Origin: JBBEBE01 sp040882505
Lineage (GTDB): Bacteria; Bacteroidota; Rhodothermia; Balneolales; Balneolaceae
Assembly: GCA_040882505.1 (NCBI GenBank)
Contig: JBBEBE010000006.1
Coordinates: 62,001-126,000 of the forward strand
Reading direction: 5' to 3'
DNA length: 64,000 nt
Shown here: positions 43,342 through 52,802 of the stretch, one piece after another
How positions within the stretch are numbered: the stretch's first letter is position 1
Layout: each line of letters opens with the position of its first letter
Program-made: the position numbers and the translations under genes
Notes under the pieces: generated by a model
Told to the model about the DNA's origin: nothing
Seen by the model: the letters and a program-made list of their open reading frames with translations, nothing else
Databases searched by the model: none

Positions 43342-46300
43342 TCAGGAGGCCGGAATGGTATCTATGTAAGTCGGTTCTCCGTTCGTTCGAACCAACGACG
43401 GAGGGATGGTTGGGTTTTTTTCACGATGGGATGCCCAAATCGATTGAATCACATGGGCCAATCCTCCGACCCAGGGTTCCTTGAACATCTCCCCGCTCAT
43501 GATGACCCCGTCATCTTCGACCAGATGAACGTTCATCTCCCCTTTTGTGAATCCCGACCAGGCAGAAGCGGGGTCGGATGTAAACTTCTCCGTCAGTTTT
43601 CTGGAGAGAATCAAATCGACATCTCCCTTGAATTCTCTGTCCAGGCGGGCGATATACTCGTTGTGAGCCACCCGGTTGGCCAACTCCACATCCCGGAAGG
43701 AGGAGGGCATATCGATCTCCACGAACCGGTTGCACTGCAGGTAGAACCGGAATGCCTGTGTTCGGGCACTCTTGAGCGCCTTGTTGGACGCCTTCTCATA
43801 GAGATATCGAACCGAATCGGTCACGGAACGCTCTCGAATCTCTGCCCCGTGCGTCTGCTTTTTCTGCTCCAGGGAGACCTTTTGAAACGCCTGGATCACC
43901 TCCTCTTGCAACACCTTTGCATAGGCCCTTGGCAAGGGGTCAATCATCATGATTGGATCATAGGTTTCGCCAATCTCGTCCAGCTTCCTGGCGATCTCCC
44001 GGGAGACCAGTGTCCCGTAGCAATAGCCTCCAAACGAGTAGGGCCCCTCGGGTTGAACCTCTCTCATCTCGGCGACAATGCGCTCGGCCATCGCCTCAAT
44101 CGAGGTTAACGGGGCCTCCTCGCCGGACAGACCGACGGACTGAACCCCGTAAAACGGTCGGTTCTTGCCCAGACGGCGGGCCAATTCATTGAAAAACAGA
44201 ACATTTCCGAAGTGCCCGTGGACACAGAAAAAAGGACGCTCGGTACCCTCTCCCTGGATCTTTACCAGCACGGAGGTGTGACTCGTATTCTCGGTTGATG
44301 CGTCCTTCGGAGGCTCGATCATGGCGGCTATCTGCTCGATGGTCGGAGCTTCAAACAGAGCCGAAAGCGGCAGCTGAATCCCCAACTTGTATTTGAGTTC
44401 GTCGAAGAGCTGGACGGCCACCAGGGAGTTCCCCCCGAGATCGAAGAAATTATCGTCTTTGTTGATCTGTTCGATCCCCAGAAACTCCTGCCAAATATCT
44501 GTGAGTACCTCCACCATATTTCTCGTTTCCGGTTCATGAGTCCGATCCTCTTCGGGGACTCCATTCTCCGAACCGGCGTGTTCGGAAAGCAGCTCTGCGG
44601 TACCCGTCGGAGGGTCGATCCAACACCGCACCCGCTGAAACGCGTATGTCGGGAGCGATAGTTTATAGACCGGGTTCTCTTTGTAGACCCGCTCCCACTC
44701 GACCGGATACCCGCAGGACCAGAGTCTTCCCAATGCATTCTGCACAAAGACGTTGTCGTCCTGTACCAACTTGGGGTGTCTCACAGACTGCAGCAACACC
44801 TGCTCCGGTGGAATGTCTGGATGCTGTTTGGCCAACGTCGTGAGGATGTTTCCGGGGCCGACCTCCAGCAGGATCCAGTCCGGTCGGTCGAACAGTTTTT
44901 CGACCGCTTCGGAAAACCGGACCGGATGTCGAATGTTGTCTGCCCAGTACTCCGGATTTGTGACATCGTCAGGAGCTCCCCAGTCTCCCTTGGCAGAGGA
45001 GACAATCGGGATCGTTGGTCGGCGAAAATTCATGGTCGCTACATACGTCCGATAGGTATCGAGTACCGGATCCATCATATGGGAATGAAACGCATGCGAT
45101 GTTTCGAGCAATCGGGTGTGAACCCCCTTTTCGTTCATCCGTTCCCGAATCCCCTCTACCGCTTCTTTGTCCCCCGATACAATACAGGAAGAGGGGGTAT
45201 TGATCCCCGCAATGGACAGCCTGTCATTCAAATACTCTTCGACCTCGGATGGTGGAAGCATCACGGCCAGCATGGAGCCGGGTTCAAGCTCCTGCATGAT
45301 GCTGCCTCGCTTGGCAATGAGTTGGAGTCCCGTTTCCAGATCAAAGACGCCCGCAATACAGGCCGCTGCAAATTCGCCCAGACTATGACCCAGTACGGCC
45401 GACGGGACAATTCCGAGATCCATCCAGAGCATCGCCAGTGCGTATTCGATGGAGAAGATGACCGGTTGTGTGTACACCGTGTTGCTTATTTGACGACTCG
45501 CGTCTTCCTCCATGCCCGGTTCGGGGAAGAGCAGCGTACGGATATCCACATCCATGATCGGTATCAGAATCTCGGCGCATCGATCCAGATGATCCCGGAA
45601 CACCGGATTCTGTTTGTACAGATCCAGGCTCATATTCACATATTGGGACCCCTGTCCCGGGAACAGAAAAACGACCTCTCTTCCGTCTGCATGATCGGCG
45701 TAGGTTTTTACCGAGTCCCCGGGTCGTTTCTCCAGCTTTTCGATGGCATCGTCCCGATTTTCCACGGTGAGATATCGTCGGGTAGTGAACTCCTTTCTTC
45801 CGGTTTGAAGGGTATAGGCAACATTCGAAAGTTTGGCATCCGGGTTCTCTTTCAGGAAGCCGGCCAGCTTCGTCGAGTAGTCATCCAGAGCCGATGCGTT
45901 CATCGCAGAAAATGTCAACAGAACCGGGCCCCGGTCTTCCACAACCGGCCGTTCAATGAGAGGAGCCTCTTCGAGAATGACGTGGGCGTTGGTCCCTCCC
46001 ATTCCCAGGCTGGTCACCCCCGCACGCAACGGGGTTCCATTCTTCGACTCCCACTCTCTCAGAGAGTTATTGACAAAGAAAGGGCTGTTTTCAAAATCGA
46101 TGGCGGGATTGGGCTCCTCATAGTGAATGCTTGGCGGGAGCATCCTGTGCTTCATCGCCAAACACACCTTGATCAAGCCTGCAATGCCTGCTGCGGCATC
46201 CAAATGTCCAATATTCGGTTTGACCGACCCGATTCGGCAAAAGTGGTTTCGATCCGTGAATGCACGGTAGGCCTTGGTCAGGGCGCGAACCTCGATGGGG

Positions 46301-47268
46301 TCGCCAATGAGCGTCCCGGTCCCGTGCGTTTCGATATACGAGATCTCCTCGGCGTCTATACCGGAATTGGCGAGTGCGGCCACGATGACTTCGGCCTGCC
46401 CGTCTACACTGGGCGCCGTGTAATGTGTTTTCTTGGCGCCATCATTGTTGATGGCCGATCCCTTGATAACGGCATAGATCTGATCTCCATCTGTGATCGC
46501 ATCTTCGAAGCGTTTGAGCAAGACCACCCCGGCTCCACTCCCGAAGATGGTCCCGGTCGCTTTGGCGTCAAATGCCCGGCAGTGTCCGTCTTTTGTGAAG
46601 ACATTGCCCTCCTGATAAAGATGACCCGCTTCGTGCGGAACCCAGACAGCCACTCCCCCCGCCAACGCCATGGAGCACTCCTCGCTGAGCAGGCTTTGAA
46701 TCGCCAAATGTATCGATACCAAGCTGGTGGAACAGGCCGTTTGGACGGTCACGGCCGGCCCGTTCAAGTTCAACTGATAGGAGACCCGATTGGCCAGAAA
46801 GCTGTTGTCATTGCCAACGACCGAGGAGAGAAACTCCGAGTAGAATCGTTGATGCACCCCACTGAAGACCATATAGGAGTTGATGGCCGTCCCTCCGTAG
46901 ACACCCACCGGCTTCTTGTAGGCGTGAGGGTTGTACCCGGCATCTTCGAACGCCTCCCAGCAGCACTCCAAGAAGAGTCGTTGCTGCGGATCCATCATGG
47001 CCCCCTCCCGGGGGGTATACCCAAAGAATCGGGCATCAAACCCGTCGTACTCGTCCAGAATGGGGGAGACACGCACGTAGTTCGGATCCTTCAAAAGCTC
47101 GGGATGGACACCCGTGGCGAGTAGTCGCTCCTCTTCCAGATGAGTAAAACACTCCCGGCCGTTCTTCAGGTTCTCCCAATACTCGGCAACGGTCTTTGCC
47201 ATTGGAAACCGTCCGGACATTCCAACGATGGCGATATCAAACTCTCTGTTCGTCTGATGGGTGTTCAC
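43342..47268 (-). CDS. Type I polyketide synthase, KS-AT-ACP-TE
   Basis: 1308 residues in one module. KS (about 10-435) has Cys179 in TACSTS, His315 in ETHGTGT and His355 in KPNIGHLDAA. AT (about 530-830) has Ser630 in GHSLGE and HAFH at 726-729, the pattern of malonyl-CoA-selective ATs. ACP (about 915-990) has Ser949 in FDLGGNSL. A thioesterase-like domain (about 1000-1290) has Cys1084 in GGYCYG instead of the usual Ser. There are no KR, DH, ER or methyltransferase domains, so the product of one extension would stay a beta-keto thioester until released. It starts with GTG 27 bp after the FkbH-ACP gene; a phosphopantetheinyl transferase follows. It may use a starter made by FkbH-ACP (inferred). 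Confidence 0.93.
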   Translation of the reverse strand: MNTHQTNREFDIAIVGMSGRFPMAKTVAEYWENLKNGRECFTHLEEERLLATGVHPELLKDPNYVRVSPILDEYDGFDARFFGYTPREGAMMDPQQRLFLECCWEAFEDAGYNPHAYKKPVGVYGGTAINSYMVFSGVHQRFYSEFLSSVVGNDNSFLANRVSYQLNLNGPAVTVQTACSTSLVSIHLAIQSLLSEECSMALAGGVAVWVPHEAGHLYQEGNVFTKDGHCRAFDAKATGTIFGSGAGVVLLKRFEDAITDGDQIYAVIKGSAINNDGAKKTHYTAPSVDGQAEVIVAALANSGIDAEEISYIETHGTGTLIGDPIEVRALTKAYRAFTDRNHFCRIGSVKPNIGHLDAAAGIAGLIKVCLAMKHRMLPPSIHYEEPNPAIDFENSPFFVNNSLREWESKNGTPLRAGVTSLGMGGTNAHVILEEAPLIERPVVEDRGPVLLTFSAMNASALDDYSTKLAGFLKENPDAKLSNVAYTLQTGRKEFTTRRYLTVENRDDAIEKLEKRPGDSVKTYADHADGREVVFLFPGQGSQYVNMSLDLYKQNPVFRDHLDRCAEILIPIMDVDIRTLLFPEPGMEEDASRQISNTVYTQPVIFSIEYALAMLWMDLGIVPSAVLGHSLGEFAAACIAGVFDLETGLQLIAKRGSIMQELEPGSMLAVMLPPSEVEEYLNDRLSIAGINTPSSCIVSGDKEAVEGIRERMNEKGVHTRLLETSHAFHSHMMDPVLDTYRTYVATMNFRRPTIPIVSSAKGDWGAPDDVTNPEYWADNIRHPVRFSEAVEKLFDRPDWILLEVGPGNILTTLAKQHPDIPPEQVLLQSVRHPKLVQDDNVFVQNALGRLWSCGYPVEWERVYKENPVYKLSLPTYAFQRVRCWIDPPTGTAELLSEHAGSENGVPEEDRTHEPETRNMVEVLTDIWQEFLGIEQINKDDNFFDLGGNSLVAVQLFDELKYKLGIQLPLSALFEAPTIEQIAAMIEPPKDASTENTSHTSVLVKIQGEGTERPFFCVHGHFGNVLFFNELARRLGKNRPFYGVQSVGLSGEEAPLTSIEAMAERIVAEMREVQPEGPYSFGGYCYGTLVSREIARKLDEIGETYDPIMMIDPLPRAYAKVLQEEVIQAFQKVSLEQKKQTHGAEIRERSVTDSVRYLYEKASNKALKSARTQAFRFYLQCNRFVEIDMPSSFRDVELANRVAHNEYIARLDREFKGDVDLILSRKLTEKFTSDPASAWSGFTKGEMNVHLVEDDGVIMSGEMFKEPWVGGLAHVIQSIWASHREKNPTIPPSLVRTNGEPTYIDTIPAS

Positions 47269-47295
47269 AGCAATTCCATATTGATTGTTGTCTGG

Positions 47296-49539
47296 TTACT
47301 CTCGGCGCCGGAGTCGATTCCGTCTGGATTCGCTTCGTTTGAGGATCCAGTCAAATTCTGCGGGTTGTGTCTCCTTGTTTTCTACCAGGTCTGCCAACGA
47401 GCGGATCGTGGAGTGTTCGAAAAGACTGACAATGGACAGGTTCTTGTTGAACCGTTCATTCAATTGCGAGAGGACCTCGACGGCTTTCAGGGAGGTGCCT
47501 CCCACAGCAAAGAAGTGTTCATCGGGCCCGATGTGGGGTCGTCCCAAAAGGTTCGTCCAGATCCCGGTAATGATTTGGACCGGATCCTGGTCGGAAGCGG
47601 ATGAGGTCGATGGCTGCCCGTTTCTGGACGCTTCCTTGGGATAGACCAAGGCATGGATCTTCGATGGGTGATGGAGCTCGTTTGCAATGTGTTCAAAGAT
47701 CCGATCCGGGTGTGCAGACGGTCTTCCTGTATCCGTTGACTCGCTTTTTCGGGGACCCTCATGCCCGTCGGGGTTGGACTCGTCCGGGGTGTAGGTGAGG
47801 CCGTTCACATATGTCGAGGGCAGCAAGTAGCCACCATCGGTGGTCGGGATGGTGGCTGCCAGACCCCGGAGAACCGACTTCAGAAACGTTCGGGCGGGCC
47901 GATTTTTCTCGCTACCAGCAAACTGAATATCGACGATCTCCAGGCCTTGAGTGTGGGCGGACTCACCGATGGATGCAAGCATTCGGTGTTCGACACCCCG
48001 GCCCAGAACCCGGCAGCTGAGCATGAACGAGTCGAGCAAGATGCGGTCCGGTTCCACCCGGAAGATCAATGCCCCGACCAGTCCATAATCACCAAAGCGG
48101 TCCCGAACCCTGCAGACCTTGCAGACATAGCTCTCCTTGTCGATCAGCTCCCGGATCTCTTTCTCACTTCGCCGGATGGTTGTAAAATTGAATTGATTGG
48201 TCCGGTAGGTGAGCTGGGACACCCGCGGGATCTCTTCGGGAGTCGCATCCGTGATCCGGATCTGGAGGTCGAGCCCGTCTATGAACGCTTTGAGTGACGA
48301 GCTGCGTTGTTGCAGGCTGGATCGTTGAAGGTTCTCTTTGTAGAGCTGTGTCCGTTTTTTGTCTTCGCTCGTGGATGTCAGGCTGTCGAAGACCCAGGTA
48401 TGATCCAGGAACCGGCCAAAATCTTCAGGGCTCTCCGGGAGGTTGAGTGTGAAGACCTCCGGACAATTGGCCCGAACCTCGGCGCACTCGACCGGGTTGT
48501 CATCGATGAAGATGAAGCTGTCCAGCCCCAGGTTCAGCTCGTCGGCCAGCTCCCGCAGATTTCGGGATTTGGGCTCCCAGTTGATCCTGGAGGTGACAAT
48601 GTCCTCGGATCTGATGAGCATGTCTGTACGTTCGCGGAACACCCGGTCCACATCTTCCCGAACATTCTTGCTGCACAGACAGAGAATCTTCCCGGAGGCT
48701 TTCTGTTCGAGCATGAAGGAGTGGAGGGAGGCGTAGGGTCCGGACAGGTCCAACTGTTCAGGAGAGACTTCGCCGCAGACTCCGCCCCACAAGGTGTTGT
48801 CGCAATCCAGTACGATCACTTTGTAGGGAGTTTGCCGGCTGGCCATCAGATTTCTGAATACGGATGTGGCCAACGAGGTGAAATACTCGTTCTTGAACGG
48901 GATGTGCCCCAATTGGTCTCTTTGAACGTCCTCGTAGTCGTCGACGCCGTATGTTTTGTCGATGTCATCGGTCGTGGTGACATGGATATGGGTGTAGCTC
49001 GCCAGTTCGTTTTTTATGAATTGCTCGTAGTAGGCCTGATTCTCCGGACGTATCCGTGAATTCCTGGAATTCCGTGCAATGGTGACAAAGAGCGGGGAGT
49101 CGACGATGGATGCCGCCGTGACCGCGAATGATTTCAGGTCGTGGATGTTCGATACAATATGACTGTGGAGTGACAACTCGCCGGAGAACGACAGGTTTCG
49201 GATCCAGTCATCGGTTCTCAGTAGAAGGACTCTTGCATCCTGATCCGGTTGATTGAGAGAAGACTGCGGGTCCAACAGTTCCTGAAAGACTTGATCATAG
49301 GGCGAGAACCGGACGGTCGTTTCGTATCCGAATGTCTCGCCCCAGAATTTGAGCGGGTCTTCGAGAGGATGACTGGTAAATGTGGATGCAATGGAGATCT
49401 TCAGGGAGTTCTTCCCGTTTTTGGTTGTCTCGGGTATCGGGGTGGTGTGTGGGGCAATATTCGGCCCCGGAATGATCATAGGGGCACTGTTTGTACGGGC
49501 TGGTTTTACGTCCACAACCGGGTCTCCTTTTTTGTCCAT
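47296..49539 (-). CDS. FkbH-like glyceryl-transfer protein fused to an acyl carrier protein
   Basis: 747 residues. An N-terminal SGNH-like region of about 230 residues is followed by a HAD-IIIC phosphatase domain, with VIVLDCDNTLWGGVCGE (nucleophile Asp245), CLCSKN and FIFIDDNPVECAEVR. An acetyltransferase-like domain (about 410-560) and a C-terminal ACP with Ser683 in FFAVGGTSLKAVEVL complete it. FkbH proteins take 1,3-bisphosphoglycerate, remove phosphate and load the glyceryl unit on an ACP, giving starter or extender units in tetronates, bryostatin-type and FK520-type pathways. Here the ACP is part of the same chain. A proline-rich linker separates the ACP. It is the first gene of the PKS operon. 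There is no clear Shine-Dalgarno at the ATG. Confidence 0.9.
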   Translation of the reverse strand: MDKKGDPVVDVKPARTNSAPMIIPGPNIAPHTTPIPETTKNGKNSLKISIASTFTSHPLEDPLKFWGETFGYETTVRFSPYDQVFQELLDPQSSLNQPDQDARVLLLRTDDWIRNLSFSGELSLHSHIVSNIHDLKSFAVTAASIVDSPLFVTIARNSRNSRIRPENQAYYEQFIKNELASYTHIHVTTTDDIDKTYGVDDYEDVQRDQLGHIPFKNEYFTSLATSVFRNLMASRQTPYKVIVLDCDNTLWGGVCGEVSPEQLDLSGPYASLHSFMLEQKASGKILCLCSKNVREDVDRVFRERTDMLIRSEDIVTSRINWEPKSRNLRELADELNLGLDSFIFIDDNPVECAEVRANCPEVFTLNLPESPEDFGRFLDHTWVFDSLTSTSEDKKRTQLYKENLQRSSLQQRSSSLKAFIDGLDLQIRITDATPEEIPRVSQLTYRTNQFNFTTIRRSEKEIRELIDKESYVCKVCRVRDRFGDYGLVGALIFRVEPDRILLDSFMLSCRVLGRGVEHRMLASIGESAHTQGLEIVDIQFAGSEKNRPARTFLKSVLRGLAATIPTTDGGYLLPSTYVNGLTYTPDESNPDGHEGPRKSESTDTGRPSAHPDRIFEHIANELHHPSKIHALVYPKEASRNGQPSTSSASDQDPVQIITGIWTNLLGRPHIGPDEHFFAVGGTSLKAVEVLSQLNERFNKNLSIVSLFEHSTIRSLADLVENKETQPAEFDWILKRSESRRNRLRRRE

Positions 49540-49994
49540 GGAATGTTGTCAATGACACTGCATTTACAACATTCATACCAATCTGGATCTCCATGGAGGA
49601 GCGGGTGATTTCTCTGAAGGGAAAGGGTCGTTCTGGCGTCAGGGGAGGGGTTTTGGCAACGAAATTTCCGGAACAGGCAGGGTGGCTACCCGCACACCGC
49701 TTGCCCATCCAGGGGCATAATTACACACTCGAAAGGCGCAGTTTTACACGGGGGAGGAGTGGTGGGTGTCCAATTTTTCAGGGTCTTCTGTATCGTCTTA
49801 TACCACAACTCGTTCGCATGAAAACCGCTATTTCCGGGAGTTAAACGGAACATTTATGTCGAATTGGTCGAAAAACTGGGGATCATTTGTATTAAAAAAA
49901 TTTAACAATTATTATCGGGGGTGAATTGGGTTCGCAAATTGTGTTTCTGCCCAACACATTATGGCTTTTCTCCACAACTTAATATTTGGTTGAT
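49540..49994. other. 455-bp divergent intergenic region of the PKS operon and an outer-membrane protein
   Basis: No gene or RNA is recognisable. The half next to the outer-membrane-protein gene (about 49860-49980) is strongly A+T-rich and probably holds its promoter; the half next to the FkbH gene is G-rich. No convincing operator was seen. Confidence 0.4.
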
Positions 49995-51584
49995 ATGTCC
50001 TATCTGAACAGCAAACCCTTCGTTTTGGCCATCCTATGGATTGGTGTTTTCGGTATCACTCAGATTCAAGCACAGTCGAGCAGTCACGCACTCCGAATGA
50101 GTTCTCAAATGCCAGGTCAAAGTGCACAGAGTATTGGTCAGGCAGGATCGTCTGTCGCCCAATTTCATGGATTTGGGTCCCACATTCAGAACCCGGCAAC
50201 TCCCGCGCTCATCAATCGAAGTGCTGCATCCATTGGATTTGCCAGTAGAAATATGGAACAGGAATCGCTCTATCTCGGGCAATGGTCGAATGATCAAGGT
50301 GGGCAGTATGCATTGACACATGCTGGATATGATCATCATGGAGAGACGTCATGGCGAACGATCTCTATCGGTGGTGGGTACACACAGACGGCAGATTACA
50401 ATCGGGCATTCACTGTTTCAGGATTCAATGATTTAACGAGTCGAACTTTCCAATCGTTGAATGATTATAGTGCCAATGCGGCCTATGATGCATACGCACT
50501 GGATGAAGACGGGAATGCCGATTTGAGATCCATCTATGAGGTTGGGGGCTTCGAAGGAGTCAATCAGTTTACACGCTGGACCGGCCAGGGGCATAGTGGA
50601 GAGTACAGTGCTTATATTGCGACCGAGTTTGTGGAAGACCTGTTCGTCGGTATTTCAGGAAGTATTCCGGTAAGTAACTATTCTCTGTCTACCATACTGA
50701 CGGAGCGAGGGGGCGACTATTATTCTGGCGAGAACGGTACTGGAACTTATAATGTAGATCAAGTTCTCTATGAAGAGCGTGTTGACGTGAGTGCCCAAGG
50801 GGTACTTGGTCGAATCGGTATTGTATATACAGGGCTCGATGCTTTGGATGTGGGGGCTAGCTACACGACGACCACTCGATGGAAGGTTGATGAAGACCGG
50901 TTTACACAAATTCAGACGAGTTTCGACGGGCCTGTAACACTTGATGGCCAGGAGCTACAGCAGGAGACTGTTTTTGAGAGCGAACTTGAGGGGAGGATAT
51001 CGTATGAAGTAACATCGCCAGCTCGATATCAAATTGGATTTGCTACCAAAGAGTCCTTCGGTATCCCGTGGATGACACTCTTTGCAACAGGTGAATATAT
51101 TGACTACGGACGCATTGACTTGAGTGATTTTGAAGCTCCAGATCTGGACGACGAGCGTCCCGTCAATGGGAACAGCAACAATTATCTACAAGGGGCAGAC
51201 TATCGGCAGATGCAAATAAACGAGAACAACACCGTAGCCGATGAGTTTCTGTCTGTCTGGAATTTCCGGGGCGGGGTTGCTCTCACCGGGCACGATACAT
51301 TCGAGCCAAGGATCGGATATTCCCGTATCGGGAACAATCTTCGATCCCAACGCGAGAACGTCAAACAGTATGTTAGTGCAGGTTTAGGTATTGGAGTTCA
51401 TGAACGATTGGTACTCGATATCGGTGTTCGATATGGGTTCTGGGAGGAGTCCTCAGACCTTTATCGTGTGGATGCCGAAACCGATCGTGTCATAGTGGAT
51501 GGTGAGGCGATCAACTTCTCTGAAACCGTTCGTCAAGATGTACAGAGTATTCACGGCGCTATCGGATTGAGTGTTCAACTTTGA
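49995..51584 (+). CDS. Outer-membrane beta-barrel protein, FadL/OMPP1-like
   Basis: 529 residues from the ATG at 49995 (an in-frame TTG lies 9 bp earlier). The signal peptide is FVLAILWIGVFGITQIQAQ. The mature N-terminus, SAQSIGQAGSSVAQFHGFGSHIQNPATPALI, resembles the FadL/OMPP1 hatch region (many family members have GMGxAxxA...NPA). The rest has alternating amphipathic strands with aromatic ends and finishes in IGLSVQL, a typical barrel terminus. FadL-type proteins admit hydrophobic compounds. Its place between a modular PKS operon and a phenolic-lipid-type operon invites a role in trafficking of their products, but that is a guess. It has lower G+C than the flanking PKS genes. Confidence 0.65.
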   Translation: MSYLNSKPFVLAILWIGVFGITQIQAQSSSHALRMSSQMPGQSAQSIGQAGSSVAQFHGFGSHIQNPATPALINRSAASIGFASRNMEQESLYLGQWSNDQGGQYALTHAGYDHHGETSWRTISIGGGYTQTADYNRAFTVSGFNDLTSRTFQSLNDYSANAAYDAYALDEDGNADLRSIYEVGGFEGVNQFTRWTGQGHSGEYSAYIATEFVEDLFVGISGSIPVSNYSLSTILTERGGDYYSGENGTGTYNVDQVLYEERVDVSAQGVLGRIGIVYTGLDALDVGASYTTTTRWKVDEDRFTQIQTSFDGPVTLDGQELQQETVFESELEGRISYEVTSPARYQIGFATKESFGIPWMTLFATGEYIDYGRIDLSDFEAPDLDDERPVNGNSNNYLQGADYRQMQINENNTVADEFLSVWNFRGGVALTGHDTFEPRIGYSRIGNNLRSQRENVKQYVSAGLGIGVHERLVLDIGVRYGFWEESSDLYRVDAETDRVIVDGEAINFSETVRQDVQSIHGAIGLSVQL

Positions 51585-51650
51585 TGGGTATCCCGAGAAC
51601 CTGGTCGACTGATGAGCGACTCATGGTGTTCGTTCTTACGGATACCCCCT

Positions 51651-52802
51651 TCAAAGAGGCCATCGCCCCAATCCCCTCATGGTAAAGAGGTTGGCCATGA
51701 GAGGGTTGAGAGGGGTGTTTACAAGTGTCTGTAGCAGGATCTTGCGAAGTGCGGGAATGCGTTGTCTGCGTCCCATCGCCATGTTTATTTCGGCGCGACG
51801 GGCGGCCTGCGTCGCGATTCGATGCTGTTGGGTCGAATATCGAGTCAAACGACCTTCGCGTTTCAGCACCATCTCGTCCCGCAGGGCCACTCCCAGCGAC
51901 GCCGCTCCGATCCAACCCAGGTTCATTCCCTGGCCGCCGATCGGGCTGACGACATGCGCGGCGTCTCCGGCCAGAATCACGCGACCCAGAACCAGGGAAT
52001 CAGCCAGTTGTCGATACGTTCCGAAACTGCTCACCATTTCGGCCCGGTCCGGATCCAGGGAGACGCCCAATCGTTCGCGGATTCGGCGGGTGAGCGCAGC
52101 CCCGCCTACCTGTTTTAGATAGCGGTCCGTTTTCACCACCCAGCGCCGCCGGTGCCCCGGGAGAGGAAACGACTCGATCAGGCCCTCTCGGTGCAGGTAG
52201 ACAACAGCCGCTTCGTCCGGGTGGTCGGAATCGGGAAGATCCCCCATGATATAGGTGTCTGGATATCGTTTCGTCTGGATCGGAATTCCGGCAAGACTCC
52301 GTACGGAGCTGTTTTTCCCATCGCAGCCAACCACTCGGTTCACAAACACCTCCTGTGGCCCATCGGGCGTGTCAAACTGAAGCCTCTGCCCGTCAACCTC
52401 TTCTGCCATGTCGGACAGCCTCCATCCCCGGTGCAGAGCTCCGGGAGCCACCCGATTCAACGCCTCTTCAAGGATCTTCTCCGTCTGGTCCTGCGGAAGG
52501 GCGAGAATAAAATTCCACGGTCCCGGCAACGAGTCGAACCGAATGGTTCCAATCGGCTCTCGATCGTGAAACGCCACGCCCCGGTGGATGGAGAGTCCCT
52601 GTCTCAGAAACGGGTCTGTCAGCTCGAGATCATTCAATAGCTCCAATGAAACGGGATGAATCCCCAGAGAGCGGGAGTGAGGGTGAATCTCTGAGCGCTC
52701 TTCGAAGATCTGAAACGCGATCCCCAGACGGTGAAGGGTTAGGCCGAGGAAGAGACCCACGGCTCCGGCACCGACGATGGCTACAGGAAGGGATTCACGC
52801 AT
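51651..52802 (-). CDS. FAD-dependent aromatic monooxygenase (SrsC/UbiH-like)
   Basis: 383 residues from the ATG at 52802, which overlaps the methyltransferase gene by 8 bp. FAD-binding motifs are VAIVGAGAVGLFLGL (dinucleotide fold), VVGCDGKNSSVRS (DG motif) and ILAGDAAHVVSPIGGQGMNL (GD motif), as in class A flavoprotein hydroxylases of phenols. It is third in the operon after a type III PKS and a methyltransferase, the same set as srsA-srsB-srsC of Streptomyces griseus. There the flavoprotein hydroxylates methylated alkylresorcinols toward quinones; a similar role is inferred. An upstream extension of the open frame to 53030 overlaps the methyltransferase and is not used. Confidence 0.88.
   Translation of the reverse strand: MRESLPVAIVGAGAVGLFLGLTLHRLGIAFQIFEERSEIHPHSRSLGIHPVSLELLNDLELTDPFLRQGLSIHRGVAFHDREPIGTIRFDSLPGPWNFILALPQDQTEKILEEALNRVAPGALHRGWRLSDMAEEVDGQRLQFDTPDGPQEVFVNRVVGCDGKNSSVRSLAGIPIQTKRYPDTYIMGDLPDSDHPDEAAVVYLHREGLIESFPLPGHRRRWVVKTDRYLKQVGGAALTRRIRERLGVSLDPDRAEMVSSFGTYRQLADSLVLGRVILAGDAAHVVSPIGGQGMNLGWIGAASLGVALRDEMVLKREGRLTRYSTQQHRIATQAARRAEINMAMGRRQRIPALRKILLQTLVNTPLNPLMANLFTMRGLGRWPL

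Noticed and set aside
44776..47124. A 782-codon open frame on the plus strand
   Set aside because: It lies entirely opposite the KS-AT part of the polyketide synthase, whose catalytic motifs are all intact on the minus strand; the plus-strand translation has no family features.
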